Shown piece by piece: positions 35,991 through 43,926 of a DNA stretch of 64,000 nucleotides; the stretch's first letter is position 1, and each line of letters opens with the position of its first letter. The notes under the pieces were generated by a model that searched no databases, was not told where the DNA came from, and saw nothing but the letters and a program-made list of their open reading frames with translations. The translations under genes and the position numbers were made by a program. This DNA comes from Bacillota bacterium (lineage in GTDB: Bacteria > Bacillota > Clostridia > Lachnospirales > Lachnospiraceae), in assembly GCA_023411215.1 (NCBI GenBank), contig JAEYOY010000041.1:1-64000 (forward strand). The letters run 5' to 3'.

Positions 35991-37367
35991 ATGGCGATTG
36001 ATTTTTTAACCGGTAATGTCAGTTTCATTCTTGTATTTTTGGAAGGTATTCTTTCCTTTTTCTCTCCCTGCGTAATACCTTTAATACCGATCTACATGAG
36101 CTATCTCGCTGGTAATGCAAAGCGAACCACTAAAGATGGAATCATCATTTACGATCGTAAGAGAGTGTTTTTACAGACTGTATTTTTTGTTCTTGGAATA
36201 TCCTCTGCCTTTTTTATTCTGGGCATGTCCTTTACAGCTCTTGGGACCTTTTTCAAGACGAATCAACTGCTCTTTACCCGTATCGGTGGAATCCTGATCA
36301 TATTACTTGGTCTGGTACAGGTTGGATTTCTGGAATTAAAATTTCTACAAAAGGAACGTAAATTTCATCTTAGTATCGGCGAACGCAGGATAAACCCCCT
36401 AGTGGCCTTTCTTATGGGTTTCACCTTTAGCTTTGCCTGGACACCCTGTGTCGGCCCAGCATTATCTTCGGTGTTGATTATGGCCTCCTCCAGTGCCGAC
36501 TCACTTAAGGGCAACCTTCTCGTATTGATTTATGCTATTGGCTTTGTTCTTCCCTTCCTGGCTCTAGGGTTATTCACAACGCAGACGCTAAACTTCCTGA
36601 AGAAGCATCAGAAGCTGCTAAAATATACCGTAAAAGTCGGAGGTATCCTGTTAATCCTGATCGGTATTATGACCTTTACCGGATGGATGAACGGAATTTC
36701 AGCTTATGTTAACCGCTTTGTCCCACAGGTTTCACTAAGTAACTCGAGTGAGGAGGAGGATAATCTCTCCACTGACAGCAGTCAAAGCCCTGAAGAAAAA
36801 TCATCAGAGCCAACAACGGATAGTGTGGATGCCTCTGAGGGAGACAATCAGCCGGGCTCTGAGAATCCTTCATCCGTTAATCCTTCCCCCAAGGCCAGTC
36901 AGGAGAAGGAGATTATTCCTGCCTATGATTTTACTCTCATAGATCAGTATGGTAACGAACACACTCTTTCCAGCTATAAGGGTAAGGTGGTGTTCTTAAA
37001 CTTTTGGGCTACCTGGTGCCCTCCATGCAAGAAGGAAATGCCGGATATCGAAGCTCTCTATCAGGAAACCGGTAAAAATAAGGAGGACATCATTGTGCTT
37101 AGCGTTGCCAATCCAGTAAGTACTGAGTATCCGAATAACAGCGATGTATCAAAGGAAGAAGTCATCTCCTTCCTCAATGAGAATGACTATACCTTCCCCG
37201 TACTCTTTGATGAAACTGGTGAGGTATTGGCCAACTATTATATTTCGGCTTTTCCCACCACCTTCTTTATTGATATGGAGGGAAATATCTATGGCTATGC
37301 TCCTGCAATGATGACCCGGGAAATGATGGACAATGCTATCCAGCAAACCATTGACGCGACAAAATGA
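35991..37367 (+). CDS. CcdA - TlpA fusion: membrane thiol transporter fused to thioredoxin-like domain
   Basis: 458 aa from ATG 35991 (RBS AAAGGAGG). Residues 1-235: CcdA/DsbD-type six-helix domain with its two redox cysteines in FFSPCVIPLIPIY and FAWTPCVGPALS. Residues about 245-305: acidic Ser/Glu/Pro linker. Residues about 310-458: TlpA/ResA-type thioredoxin domain facing outside, active site WCPPC with C343 and C346. Electrons would pass from cytoplasmic thioredoxin through CcdA to the tethered TlpA, keeping surface thiols or haem-binding cysteines reduced. The fusion makes both steps one protein. Confidence 0.93.
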   Translation: MAIDFLTGNVSFILVFLEGILSFFSPCVIPLIPIYMSYLAGNAKRTTKDGIIIYDRKRVFLQTVFFVLGISSAFFILGMSFTALGTFFKTNQLLFTRIGGILIILLGLVQVGFLELKFLQKERKFHLSIGERRINPLVAFLMGFTFSFAWTPCVGPALSSVLIMASSSADSLKGNLLVLIYAIGFVLPFLALGLFTTQTLNFLKKHQKLLKYTVKVGGILLILIGIMTFTGWMNGISAYVNRFVPQVSLSNSSEEEDNLSTDSSQSPEEKSSEPTTDSVDASEGDNQPGSENPSSVNPSPKASQEKEIIPAYDFTLIDQYGNEHTLSSYKGKVVFLNFWATWCPPCKKEMPDIEALYQETGKNKEDIIVLSVANPVSTEYPNNSDVSKEEVISFLNENDYTFPVLFDETGEVLANYYISAFPTTFFIDMEGNIYGYAPAMMTREMMDNAIQQTIDATK

Positions 37368-37428
37368 GCTATCTCAAAATAAGAGCTTCCTGTGGCCGAT
37401 GAGTGATAGAGGAATTTAATATTACCCC

Positions 37429-37457
37429 TTTACATCTGAAATAACATTTGTTACAAT
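37429..37457 (+). promoter_or_regulatory. Sigma-A promoter of the leader-mutS2 unit
   Basis: TTTACA (37429-37434), 17-base spacer, TACAAT (37452-37457); transcription should start near 37464. Confidence 0.7.
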
Positions 37458-37501
37458 GCACTTGTAAAACCACATAAACATTATTTGAAAGGACGGTTTT
37501 G

Positions 37502-37540
37502 ATGTCGGTATTATCTGTAAAAGAGGTTTGTGCTAATTAG
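37502..37540 (+). CDS. Leader peptide MSVLSVKEVCAN upstream of the MutS2-like gene
   Basis: Twelve codons, ATG 37502 to TAG 37538-37540, with GAAAGGA 8 bases upstream. The stop codon lies in a perfect palindrome GTGCTAATTAGCAC. The coding bases GTATTATCTGTAAAAGAGGT (37508-37527) can pair with ACCTTTACAGTAATAC (37604-37619), so translating or stalled ribosomes would change downstream folding. Best interpreted as a regulatory ORF; conservation was not testable here. Confidence 0.6.
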   Translation: MSVLSVKEVCAN

Positions 37541-37559
37541 CACCTAATTGAATTGGTTC

Positions 37560-37595
37560 GGGTACACCTGTTGTATACCTTTTATTGTTGTACCC
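37560..37595 (+). ncRNA. Leader hairpin in the mutS2 5' region
   Basis: GGGTACA (37560-37566) pairs with TGTACCC (37589-37595). An alternative partner for GGTACA is TGTATACC (37574-37580). It is enclosed by the leader-ORF/37604 long-range pairing, giving mutually exclusive folds. Confidence 0.55.
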
Positions 37596-37691
37596 AACTT
37601 TCTACCTTTACAGTAATACTCAAAGCTGTCTTGTAATAGTGAATCGGTAAGGCTCATCCTTACTCTTTCCGTGTACACTTACGTAAACCAA

Positions 37692-37725
37692 GGCATAATA
37701 GGGTTATCCTGTTATGCCCTTTTTA
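37692..37725 (+). terminator. Intrinsic terminator T1 in the mutS2 leader
   Basis: GGCATAATAGG - GTTAT - CCTGTTATGCC forms an 11-bp stem (one U-G) followed by CTTTTTATT. It is about 230 bases after the start site and 190 bases before mutS2. Confidence 0.8.
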
Positions 37726-37765
37726 TTCATGACAATAGAAAGTTCGCGAAGCGTGCTTCTATTGT
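37725..37765 (+). repeat. Dispersed palindromic repeat, copy 2
   Basis: ATTCATGACAATAGAA (37725-37740), core TTCGCGAAGC, arm TTCTATTGT (37757-37765). It sits between terminators T1 and T2. Homologous to copies at 8298 and 51729. Confidence 0.6.
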
Positions 37766-37820
37766 ATTATAAATTGATCGTAACGTGCCACTAGGCTTCA
37801 CTGCCATATAAGACAACATT

Positions 37821-37877
37821 ACCCACAGGGAGTATACTACCCGGCTGTATCGGTAGGCATCGCTGTGGGTTTTTTTA
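37821..37877 (+). terminator. Intrinsic terminator T2 just upstream of mutS2
   Basis: ACCCACAG (37821-37828) pairs with CTGTGGGT (37863-37870), followed by a run of six to seven T; an inner CTACC/GGTAG stem stabilises it. Ends only about 40 bases before the mutS2 ATG. Confidence 0.8.
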
Positions 37878-37914
37878 TGGTTGCAGTTTATCAAGAAAGG
37901 AAAGGTAATTTAAA

Positions 37915-39870
37915 ATGATAGAGAAATCGATGAAAGCATTGGAATTTAATAAAATATTGGTAAAACTAAGTGATTACGCAGTATCTGAGAGAGCAAAACA
38001 AAAACTCCTGGATCTGGTACCCTATCTTAGTGAACGTGACGTGAAAGCAAAAATAAAGGATACAACTGAGGGTAGAATGATACTGGATCATATCGGCACA
38101 CCGCCCCTCGCAGTAATGAAGGATATTGAAATGTTATTAGAGCTGGCAGAAAAGGGAGCAATGCTGATCCCTGAGCAGCTGACACAGATCGGCTTGTTTA
38201 TTAACGCCTGCAAACGCATGAAGGGCTTTCTTAAACGCGCGGAATCCTTAGGCGTCGATATTGCAGGCTACGGAGGCTCCATTAATGAGCTTTCTACTCT
38301 ATCCGCAGAGATCGATAATACAATTAGAAATAATATAATCGATGATAATGCCTCGAAGGATTTAAAGGATATCCGCCGGAGAATGGAACAGCTACGCGTA
38401 GAAATGAAGTCAAAGCTGGAGAATCAGCTTCGCAGCAAAAAGGAATGGTTTACCGATGGGTTCGTGTCTACCAGAAATGGTCATTTTGTACTCCCTGTGA
38501 AGAAGGAATATAAGAACATGGTCAGTGGATCAGTGCTTGATATATCCTCCAGTGGCGCTACCTACTTCATCGAGCCGACGATTGTTGCTAAGCTGAAGGA
38601 GGAATTATCCATCCAGGAGATTGCTGAAAGCAACGAGGAACGACGTATTCTTTATGTACTTTCATCACTGGTTGGTGAGCACGCTTTCCAGATCAAATTG
38701 AATATGGAGGCAATGGAGACTCTTGATTTCATCTTCGCAAAGGCTAAGCTCAGTGTTGATATGAAAGCCATTCCTGCCACAATGAATACGGACCGCTATA
38801 TCTGTATTGATAACGGGCGTCATCCTCTGATTAATCCAGCACAGTGTGTACCCTTGAACTTCGAATTAGGAAAAAGTACCTCTGGAATCGTAATCACCGG
38901 CCCTAACACCGGCGGTAAAACCGTTGCATTAAAAACAGTCGGCCTGCTACAGCTTATGGCACAAAGCGGTCTTCATGTACCTTGTGAGGATGCCAAGTTA
39001 TGTATGAACAACATGGTTCTGTGCGATATTGGCGACGGTCAGAGTATCACCGAGAACTTATCCACCTTCTCCTCCCACATCACAAATATTATCAACATCC
39101 TGAACTATGCAGATAAGGAAAGTCTGATATTACTTGATGAACTTGGTTCCGGAACAGATCCAGCGGAAGGAATGGGTATCGCCATCGCTATCTTAGAGGA
39201 GCTTCGGCACAATGGCTGCTTATTTGTTGCTACCACCCATTATCCTGAGGTTAAGGAGTATGCGAATAAGACAGAAGGCTTGATCAATGCCAAGATGGCC
39301 TTTGATCGCGAGAGTCTAAAGCCCTTATACCGTCTGGAGATCGGTGAGGCTGGAGAAAGCTGTGCACTTTACATTGCAAAAAGGTTAGGGCTTCCGAAAC
39401 ACATGCTAGATATTGCTTATCAGGAGGCATATTGCAGTGATAATAAGAAGGTGCACCTAAGCATAGATCGGGACTTCCTAGAGGATGCTGCAGAAACGAT
39501 GGATAAAATGATAAACCCTCCGGTGATCGTCTCCCATATCGAGAAGCAGAAGGAGACCAAACCGACTAATATCAGAAGTCAGCGCTTTAATGTAGGAGAT
39601 AGTGTTGTAGTATATCCTCAGAAGAAGATTGGGATTGTATTTCGAAAGGCCGATGAGAAAGGCGAGGTCGGCGTCCAGATTCAGAAAAAGAAGGAATTTA
39701 TCAGTCATAAGCGACTCCAGCTAAAGGCTGCCGCATCTGAATTATACCCAGAGGACTATGATTTTTCTATTATTTTTGACAGCGTGGCTAACCGTAAGGC
39801 GAGACATAAGATGGAGAAAGGTTATCATCCGGAACTTGAGATAGTGTATGAGAAAGAACAATTGAAGTAA
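37915..39870 (+). CDS. MutS2-like ATPase lacking the Smr nuclease domain
   Basis: 651 aa against about 785 for MutS2 of Bacillus. N-terminal MutS core and long helical clamp (to ~300), ABC-type ATPase with Walker A GPNTGGKTVALK (about 329-340), FSSHITNI and Walker B ILLDELGSGTDPAEG (about 400), TTHYPEVK, then a KOW-like module (FNVGDSVVVYPQKKIGIVF) and a tail (NRKARHKMEKGYHPELE). The Smr endonuclease found at the end of MutS2 is missing and the gene ends with a normal stop, so this is a shorter paralogue. Bacillus MutS2 acts on collided ribosomes through KOW; a ribosome-linked role here is inference. RBS AAGGAAAGG. Confidence 0.9.
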   Translation: MIEKSMKALEFNKILVKLSDYAVSERAKQKLLDLVPYLSERDVKAKIKDTTEGRMILDHIGTPPLAVMKDIEMLLELAEKGAMLIPEQLTQIGLFINACKRMKGFLKRAESLGVDIAGYGGSINELSTLSAEIDNTIRNNIIDDNASKDLKDIRRRMEQLRVEMKSKLENQLRSKKEWFTDGFVSTRNGHFVLPVKKEYKNMVSGSVLDISSSGATYFIEPTIVAKLKEELSIQEIAESNEERRILYVLSSLVGEHAFQIKLNMEAMETLDFIFAKAKLSVDMKAIPATMNTDRYICIDNGRHPLINPAQCVPLNFELGKSTSGIVITGPNTGGKTVALKTVGLLQLMAQSGLHVPCEDAKLCMNNMVLCDIGDGQSITENLSTFSSHITNIINILNYADKESLILLDELGSGTDPAEGMGIAIAILEELRHNGCLFVATTHYPEVKEYANKTEGLINAKMAFDRESLKPLYRLEIGEAGESCALYIAKRLGLPKHMLDIAYQEAYCSDNKKVHLSIDRDFLEDAAETMDKMINPPVIVSHIEKQKETKPTNIRSQRFNVGDSVVVYPQKKIGIVFRKADEKGEVGVQIQKKKEFISHKRLQLKAAASELYPEDYDFSIIFDSVANRKARHKMEKGYHPELEIVYEKEQLK

Positions 39871-39984
39871 TACCCTTTCGGCCCTCAGAGTGATATTTAA
39901 TATTCCTTTAAAGAATAGTACCTAGTTCCATAGGAAGGGTCCTCCTGATATGGTATTATGTCCACGCGGAACAGTCCACGGGAA

Positions 39985-40051
39985 GGGGCTGTTTCAAAAC
40001 TCGAATAATTGATTTATATAAGAGCAATATCTACGGTTTTGAAACAGTCCC
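39985..40051. terminator. Bidirectional hairpin between mutS2 and GGDEF genes
   Basis: GGGGCTGTTTCAAAAC (39985-40000) pairs with GTTTTGAAACAGTCCC (40036-40051), 16 bp with one G-T, followed by TTTT. Confidence 0.75.
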
Positions 40052-40126
40052 TTTTCGTAGCCTCCAAAGAGAAGTTAATTCTCTACAATAGAATTCTAAA
40101 GGGAAGCCGGTTTGGAGATAATATAT

Positions 40127-41017
40127 TTATGACTCCACACGATTTCTGCCATTTCGCTTGGCTTCATATAGTTTCTTATCTGCTACCTCAATCAGATCGT
40201 TTATAGAAGATCCCGGCTTTGGTGTCACAGAACTTACACCGAAGCTTGCGGTTATGTAGAACTTCTGCTCCCCATATTCAATCGGAGTGTTTTCTACCTT
40301 GCTGCGGATGTTCTCAGCAAGTTCCTTGGCAAAGTGCAAAGACGCACCCGGCAGATAGATCAGAAATTCCTCACCGCCATATCTGGCAACCCAGTCATTT
40401 TCTCTCTTAAGATTTCGCTGAATCAGGGTTGCAAGGCTTTTTAACGTATAGTCGCCTATCAAATGTCCATAAGTGTCATTCACATTTTTAAAAAAGTCGA
40501 TGTCAACCATAATGACCGAGAGGCTTTGATCAGATAAATTTGCGTTAATTAAATCCAGAGCAAGCTTCTCATTAATATATCTGCGATTATAAATTCCGGT
40601 TAAAGAATCCCTGATTGCCCTGTTATTGAGACTGTCTATTAATATATTGAAATCACTGCTTGCAATCTCACCTTTCATATTAACACTAATGTTATTAGTG
40701 GCATTTTTCATAAGCTCCAAGACGACTGTCCGGTCAGAAAGCTCAATCGGAATCGCGGTGACCAGATAGATTTCATTTTCTGAATATTCCAGTTTTATGA
40801 ACATATCCTTCTCGCGGAAAGCCCTCATGGAGATACAGCATTCGCAGAGTTCACCCTTTTTCCAGAAATCGAAGCAATGCTCCGGCGCGTTTTCGTTATG
40901 GTTATCATGATGATTGATGACATTCTTTCCAACCGGATCTACAATCCGCACCTTGTCATAAGCATTTTCGAATATATTAAGTTTTTGAATAAGCTCATCA
41001 ATTTCTCTTTCGTACAT
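40127..41017 (-). CDS. Diguanylate cyclase (GGDEF) with Cys-rich sensor domain
   Basis: 296 aa, soluble. Makes c-di-GMP. GGDEF domain from about residue 135 (RDSLTGIYNRRYINE) with active-site GGEEF at 214-218 and an intact inhibitory site RxxD (R205-D208) five residues before. The N-terminal PAS-like domain has a His-Cys/Cys cluster (HCFDFWKKGELCECC, residues 47-61), a motif seen in clostridial sensors that may bind metal or sense redox. RBS GGGTGGA. Monocistronic. Confidence 0.93.
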   Translation of the reverse strand: MYEREIDELIQKLNIFENAYDKVRIVDPVGKNVINHHDNHNENAPEHCFDFWKKGELCECCISMRAFREKDMFIKLEYSENEIYLVTAIPIELSDRTVVLELMKNATNNISVNMKGEIASSDFNILIDSLNNRAIRDSLTGIYNRRYINEKLALDLINANLSDQSLSVIMVDIDFFKNVNDTYGHLIGDYTLKSLATLIQRNLKRENDWVARYGGEEFLIYLPGASLHFAKELAENIRSKVENTPIEYGEQKFYITASFGVSSVTPKPGSSINDLIEVADKKLYEAKRNGRNRVES

Positions 41018-41248
41018 AATATTCCACCCTTTCTGAATCAGAAAATAGGATTAATATATTGCCTCTAATATTAGCAGATAAATGTAACTACGTCAAAAAT
41101 TATTTTACATTTTCTGACGTAATATCCTATTTCTGCTTTTTATTCTATAGCAACGCTTCCTAATCGTTTAAAAAGAAAGCGATGAACTTAAATTCCAAAG
41201 GGATATTATTTGATTTTATGAAAATAATAACTGTGGAGGTGTTTAATT

Positions 41249-41746
41249 ATGATAACGAATATTCAATTGACTACAAAAGAAAGATACTTATTAGAGGATT
41301 CCAGAACCCATGAAGAAGAATGTATTTTAAAGTACGATAACTATGCTAATCTTGCTAATGATTCCGAATTAAAGGCTATTTTTCGCAGCAACGGCCAAAA
41401 GGAGCGAGAGCATCTTCAGACTATCAATCAACTACTAAGCGGTAAGGTTCCTCCCATGGGTCAAAGCAGCAGCCAAGGCGGCTCCAGTCAATCCGTAGCC
41501 TCTCAACAATCCACCGTTGATGCGAAAAACACATCAAATTGCGGTTTCAATGCATCTGATAAGGATCTTTGCATTGATTTGCTGATGACTGAGAAATATG
41601 TCTCCGGAGCTTATAACACAGCTATCTTTGAGTTTAAGGATGCTTCTGTCAGGGATGTTTTGAATCATATCCAAACGGAAGAACAAAAGCACGGCGAGGC
41701 AATCTTTGCATACATGCAAAGTAAAGGTATGTATAAGACGAGCTAA
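41249..41746 (+). CDS. CotF-family spore coat protein
   Basis: 165 aa. Two helical ferritin-like halves (TTKERYLLEDSRTHEEECILKYDNYA; CIDLLMTEKYVSGAYNTAIFEF, HIQTEEQKHGEAIFAYMQSKGMY) joined by a Ser/Gln-rich linker (GQSSSQGGSSQS). The coat-F domain is typical of endospore formers, though cytoplasmic relatives exist. RBS GGAGG at 8-9 bases. Monocistronic; a hairpin follows. Confidence 0.88.
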   Translation: MITNIQLTTKERYLLEDSRTHEEECILKYDNYANLANDSELKAIFRSNGQKEREHLQTINQLLSGKVPPMGQSSSQGGSSQSVASQQSTVDAKNTSNCGFNASDKDLCIDLLMTEKYVSGAYNTAIFEFKDASVRDVLNHIQTEEQKHGEAIFAYMQSKGMYKTS

Positions 41747-41783
41747 TATGCACACAGGCGCTCAGCCGTAATATCTCCAGATC

Positions 41784-41807
41784 AAAGTGTCAGCGTACTG
41801 ACACTTT
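41784..41807. terminator. Terminator after cotF-type gene
   Basis: AAAGTGTCAG-CGTA-CTGACACTTT, a perfect 10-bp stem with tetraloop. Confidence 0.8.
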
Positions 41808-41822
41808 CACCCCCAAGCGGGC

Positions 41823-41890
41823 ATGCCAACGATCAGCGCTCCGTCTTGCGGTTATATTTCCGCGAAACAGGACGGCTGATCAGTCGGCAT
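41823..41890. repeat. 68-base imperfect palindrome
   Basis: ATGCC-AAC-GATCAGC...GTCTTGCGG on the left matches the reverse complement of CCGCGAAACAGGAC...GCTGATCAGTCGGCAT on the right with a few mismatches; apex near TTATATTTC. More G+C-rich than its surroundings. May be a transcription-end structure for ilvD (convergent) or a small repeat element. Confidence 0.5.
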
Positions 41891-41913
41891 ACCCCTTGGA
41901 ATTATTCTATTCT

Positions 41914-43629
41914 TTACTGCATATACCCGCCCTGCATCGGGGACACTGCACGTTCTGCAAAAAGCTTTAATACACCTTTCTCATACTTTGGTGCTCTTGG
42001 CTTCCACAGCTCTCTACGACTTGATAGTTCCTTTTCTATCTCGAAGGGACTTGCTTCTTTCCCTCTTATACCGATTATTCTGAGTATCCGCTTCTCTATA
42101 TCAATTTCAATCAGATCCTCTTCTTCCACCAAGGCGATTGGTCCACCCTCAGCAGCCTCTGGAGATACATGTCCAATGGCAGGTCCTTTAGAGGCTCCAG
42201 AGAACCTTCCGTCGGTAATTAATGCAATTGATTTCGCCAATTCCGGATCGGAGGATATCGCTTCCGTGGTATAGAACATCTCCGGCATTCCGCTGCCCTT
42301 AGGCCCCTCATAACGAATGATTACTGCTTCCTGTGGATGAATTCTTTTGTTTAAAATAGCCTCAATCGCTTCCTCCTCACTGTCAAAGGGTCTCGCTTTC
42401 AAAATCGCTTTATGCATCTCTATCGGAACCGCACTATGCTTAATTACCGCTCCGGATGGCGCCAAATTACCGGATAGTATAGCAATCGCCCCATTCACTC
42501 CGATTGCCGCATCATATGGCCGAATAATCTCTTCCCTCGATAACCCTAATTTGTCTAGGTATACGCTACATCGGTTATAATATCCATTGCTCTTCAAATC
42601 TTCAAGATTCTCTCCCAAGGTCTTACCGGTTACGGTCATAACCTCAAGATGAAGATTGTCCTTAATCTCCTCCATAATAGCAGGAACTCCTCCGGCATAA
42701 TGGAAAAACTGAGCCGGCCAGGTACCGCTGGGGCGGATATTAAGTATATAATGGGCATTCCGATGTATGCGATCAAAGCGCTCCGCATCCAACTCAATTC
42801 CAAATTCATGCGCAATTGCAGGTAAATGCATCAGGGTATTCGTAGAACCCGAGATTGCAGCATGTACCATAATCGCATTATCAAAGGATTTTTCTGTTAC
42901 AAAATCTCTAGGTTTCATTCCAAGTTTAGCTAATTCTACGGCTTGCCTCCCTGCCCTGTAGGCATAATCCGTCAGCTCCTCGCTTGTAGCTGGTAGTAGC
43001 GCACTTCCGGGTAGCATTAATCCCAGGGCTTCCGCCATAATCTGCATTGTAGCCGCTGTACCCATGAAAGAGCAGGCCCCGCAAGAGGGGCAGGCATGAT
43101 GTTTATAATAGGTGAATTCTTCCTGTGTTATCTCTCCCCGCTGGTACTTAGCACTATAGGTACCAATCTGCTCCAGCGTCAGTAACTCCGGACCGGCATC
43201 CATTACTCCTCCTGTCATAACGATGGATGGCATATTAATTCTGCCGATGGCCATCAGATGTGCAGGAACCGCTTTGTCACAGCTTGAGATGAATACTCCG
43301 CTGTCAAAGGGTGTGGCATTCGCATGTATTTCGATCAGATTCGCTATCGTATCTCTGGAAACAAGGGAATAATTAATCCCATCATGCCCCTGAGCCATAC
43401 CGTCGCAAATATCAGTCGCGAAATATCTTGCTCCTTTACCTCCTAGCTCATCTATTCCGCTCACCGCTTTTTCTACCAGCGACATGAGATGTGCGCTTCC
43501 CGGATGACTGTCGCCAAAGGTACTTTCTACAAGTACCTGTACCTTCTCCAGATCTGAGGCACTCCAACCCATTCCGAGCTTAAGCGGGTCCATTTCCGGT
43601 GCTATTTTTCGTATCTCCTGACTAATCAT
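41914..43629 (-). CDS. IlvD/Edd-family dehydratase (annotatable as dihydroxy-acid dehydratase)
   Basis: 571 aa from ATG 43629 (MISQEIRK; RBS GGGGGAG). Upstream in-frame codons to 43710 encode a Cys/Leu-rich stretch without family match. Fe-S and metal ligands are present: C75 (ATDICDG), C117 (SSCDKAVPAH) and CPSCGACSF (C180, C183, C186). The N-terminus (GMGWSASDLEKVQVLVESTFGDSHPGSAHL; RYFATDICDGMAQGHDGINYSL) departs from canonical IlvD (AxGGTPxEFNTIxVxDGI), so a sugar-acid substrate is as likely as the branched-chain intermediate. No other ilv genes nearby. Confidence 0.85.
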   Translation of the reverse strand: MISQEIRKIAPEMDPLKLGMGWSASDLEKVQVLVESTFGDSHPGSAHLMSLVEKAVSGIDELGGKGARYFATDICDGMAQGHDGINYSLVSRDTIANLIEIHANATPFDSGVFISSCDKAVPAHLMAIGRINMPSIVMTGGVMDAGPELLTLEQIGTYSAKYQRGEITQEEFTYYKHHACPSCGACSFMGTAATMQIMAEALGLMLPGSALLPATSEELTDYAYRAGRQAVELAKLGMKPRDFVTEKSFDNAIMVHAAISGSTNTLMHLPAIAHEFGIELDAERFDRIHRNAHYILNIRPSGTWPAQFFHYAGGVPAIMEEIKDNLHLEVMTVTGKTLGENLEDLKSNGYYNRCSVYLDKLGLSREEIIRPYDAAIGVNGAIAILSGNLAPSGAVIKHSAVPIEMHKAILKARPFDSEEEAIEAILNKRIHPQEAVIIRYEGPKGSGMPEMFYTTEAISSDPELAKSIALITDGRFSGASKGPAIGHVSPEAAEGGPIALVEEEDLIEIDIEKRILRIIGIRGKEASPFEIEKELSSRRELWKPRAPKYEKGVLKLFAERAVSPMQGGYMQ

Positions 43630-43878
43630 AATTACTCCCCCATCAAGTAGAATTAATATTAATAATTTCGAGTAAAAACAAATACAAGAAAACCATCTCT
43701 CCGTTTTCATGCATTCAAAAAGTTAAATAAAATTTTATGTAGCATGTATTCAATTAAAGTTTGCTATATTATTCGCTTTGCAATATTAATTATACTTTTG
43801 ATTACATGCCGTCTGATAACCCACAAACTCTTTCCATAGATCTTTATACTTATACAAATATATTACACAACAAGGCTG

Positions 43879-43910
43879 AAAAAGGCAACAGGCTTTCGCA
43901 GCCCATTGCC
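43879..43910 (-). terminator. Terminator of the glycogen synthase genes
   Basis: Minus strand GGCAATGGGCTGCGAAAGCCTGTTGCC folds with GCT/AGC and GGCAA/TTGCC stems and is followed by TTTTT; just after the stop at 43927. Confidence 0.75.
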
Positions 43911-43926
43911 TATTCGATATAATTTA

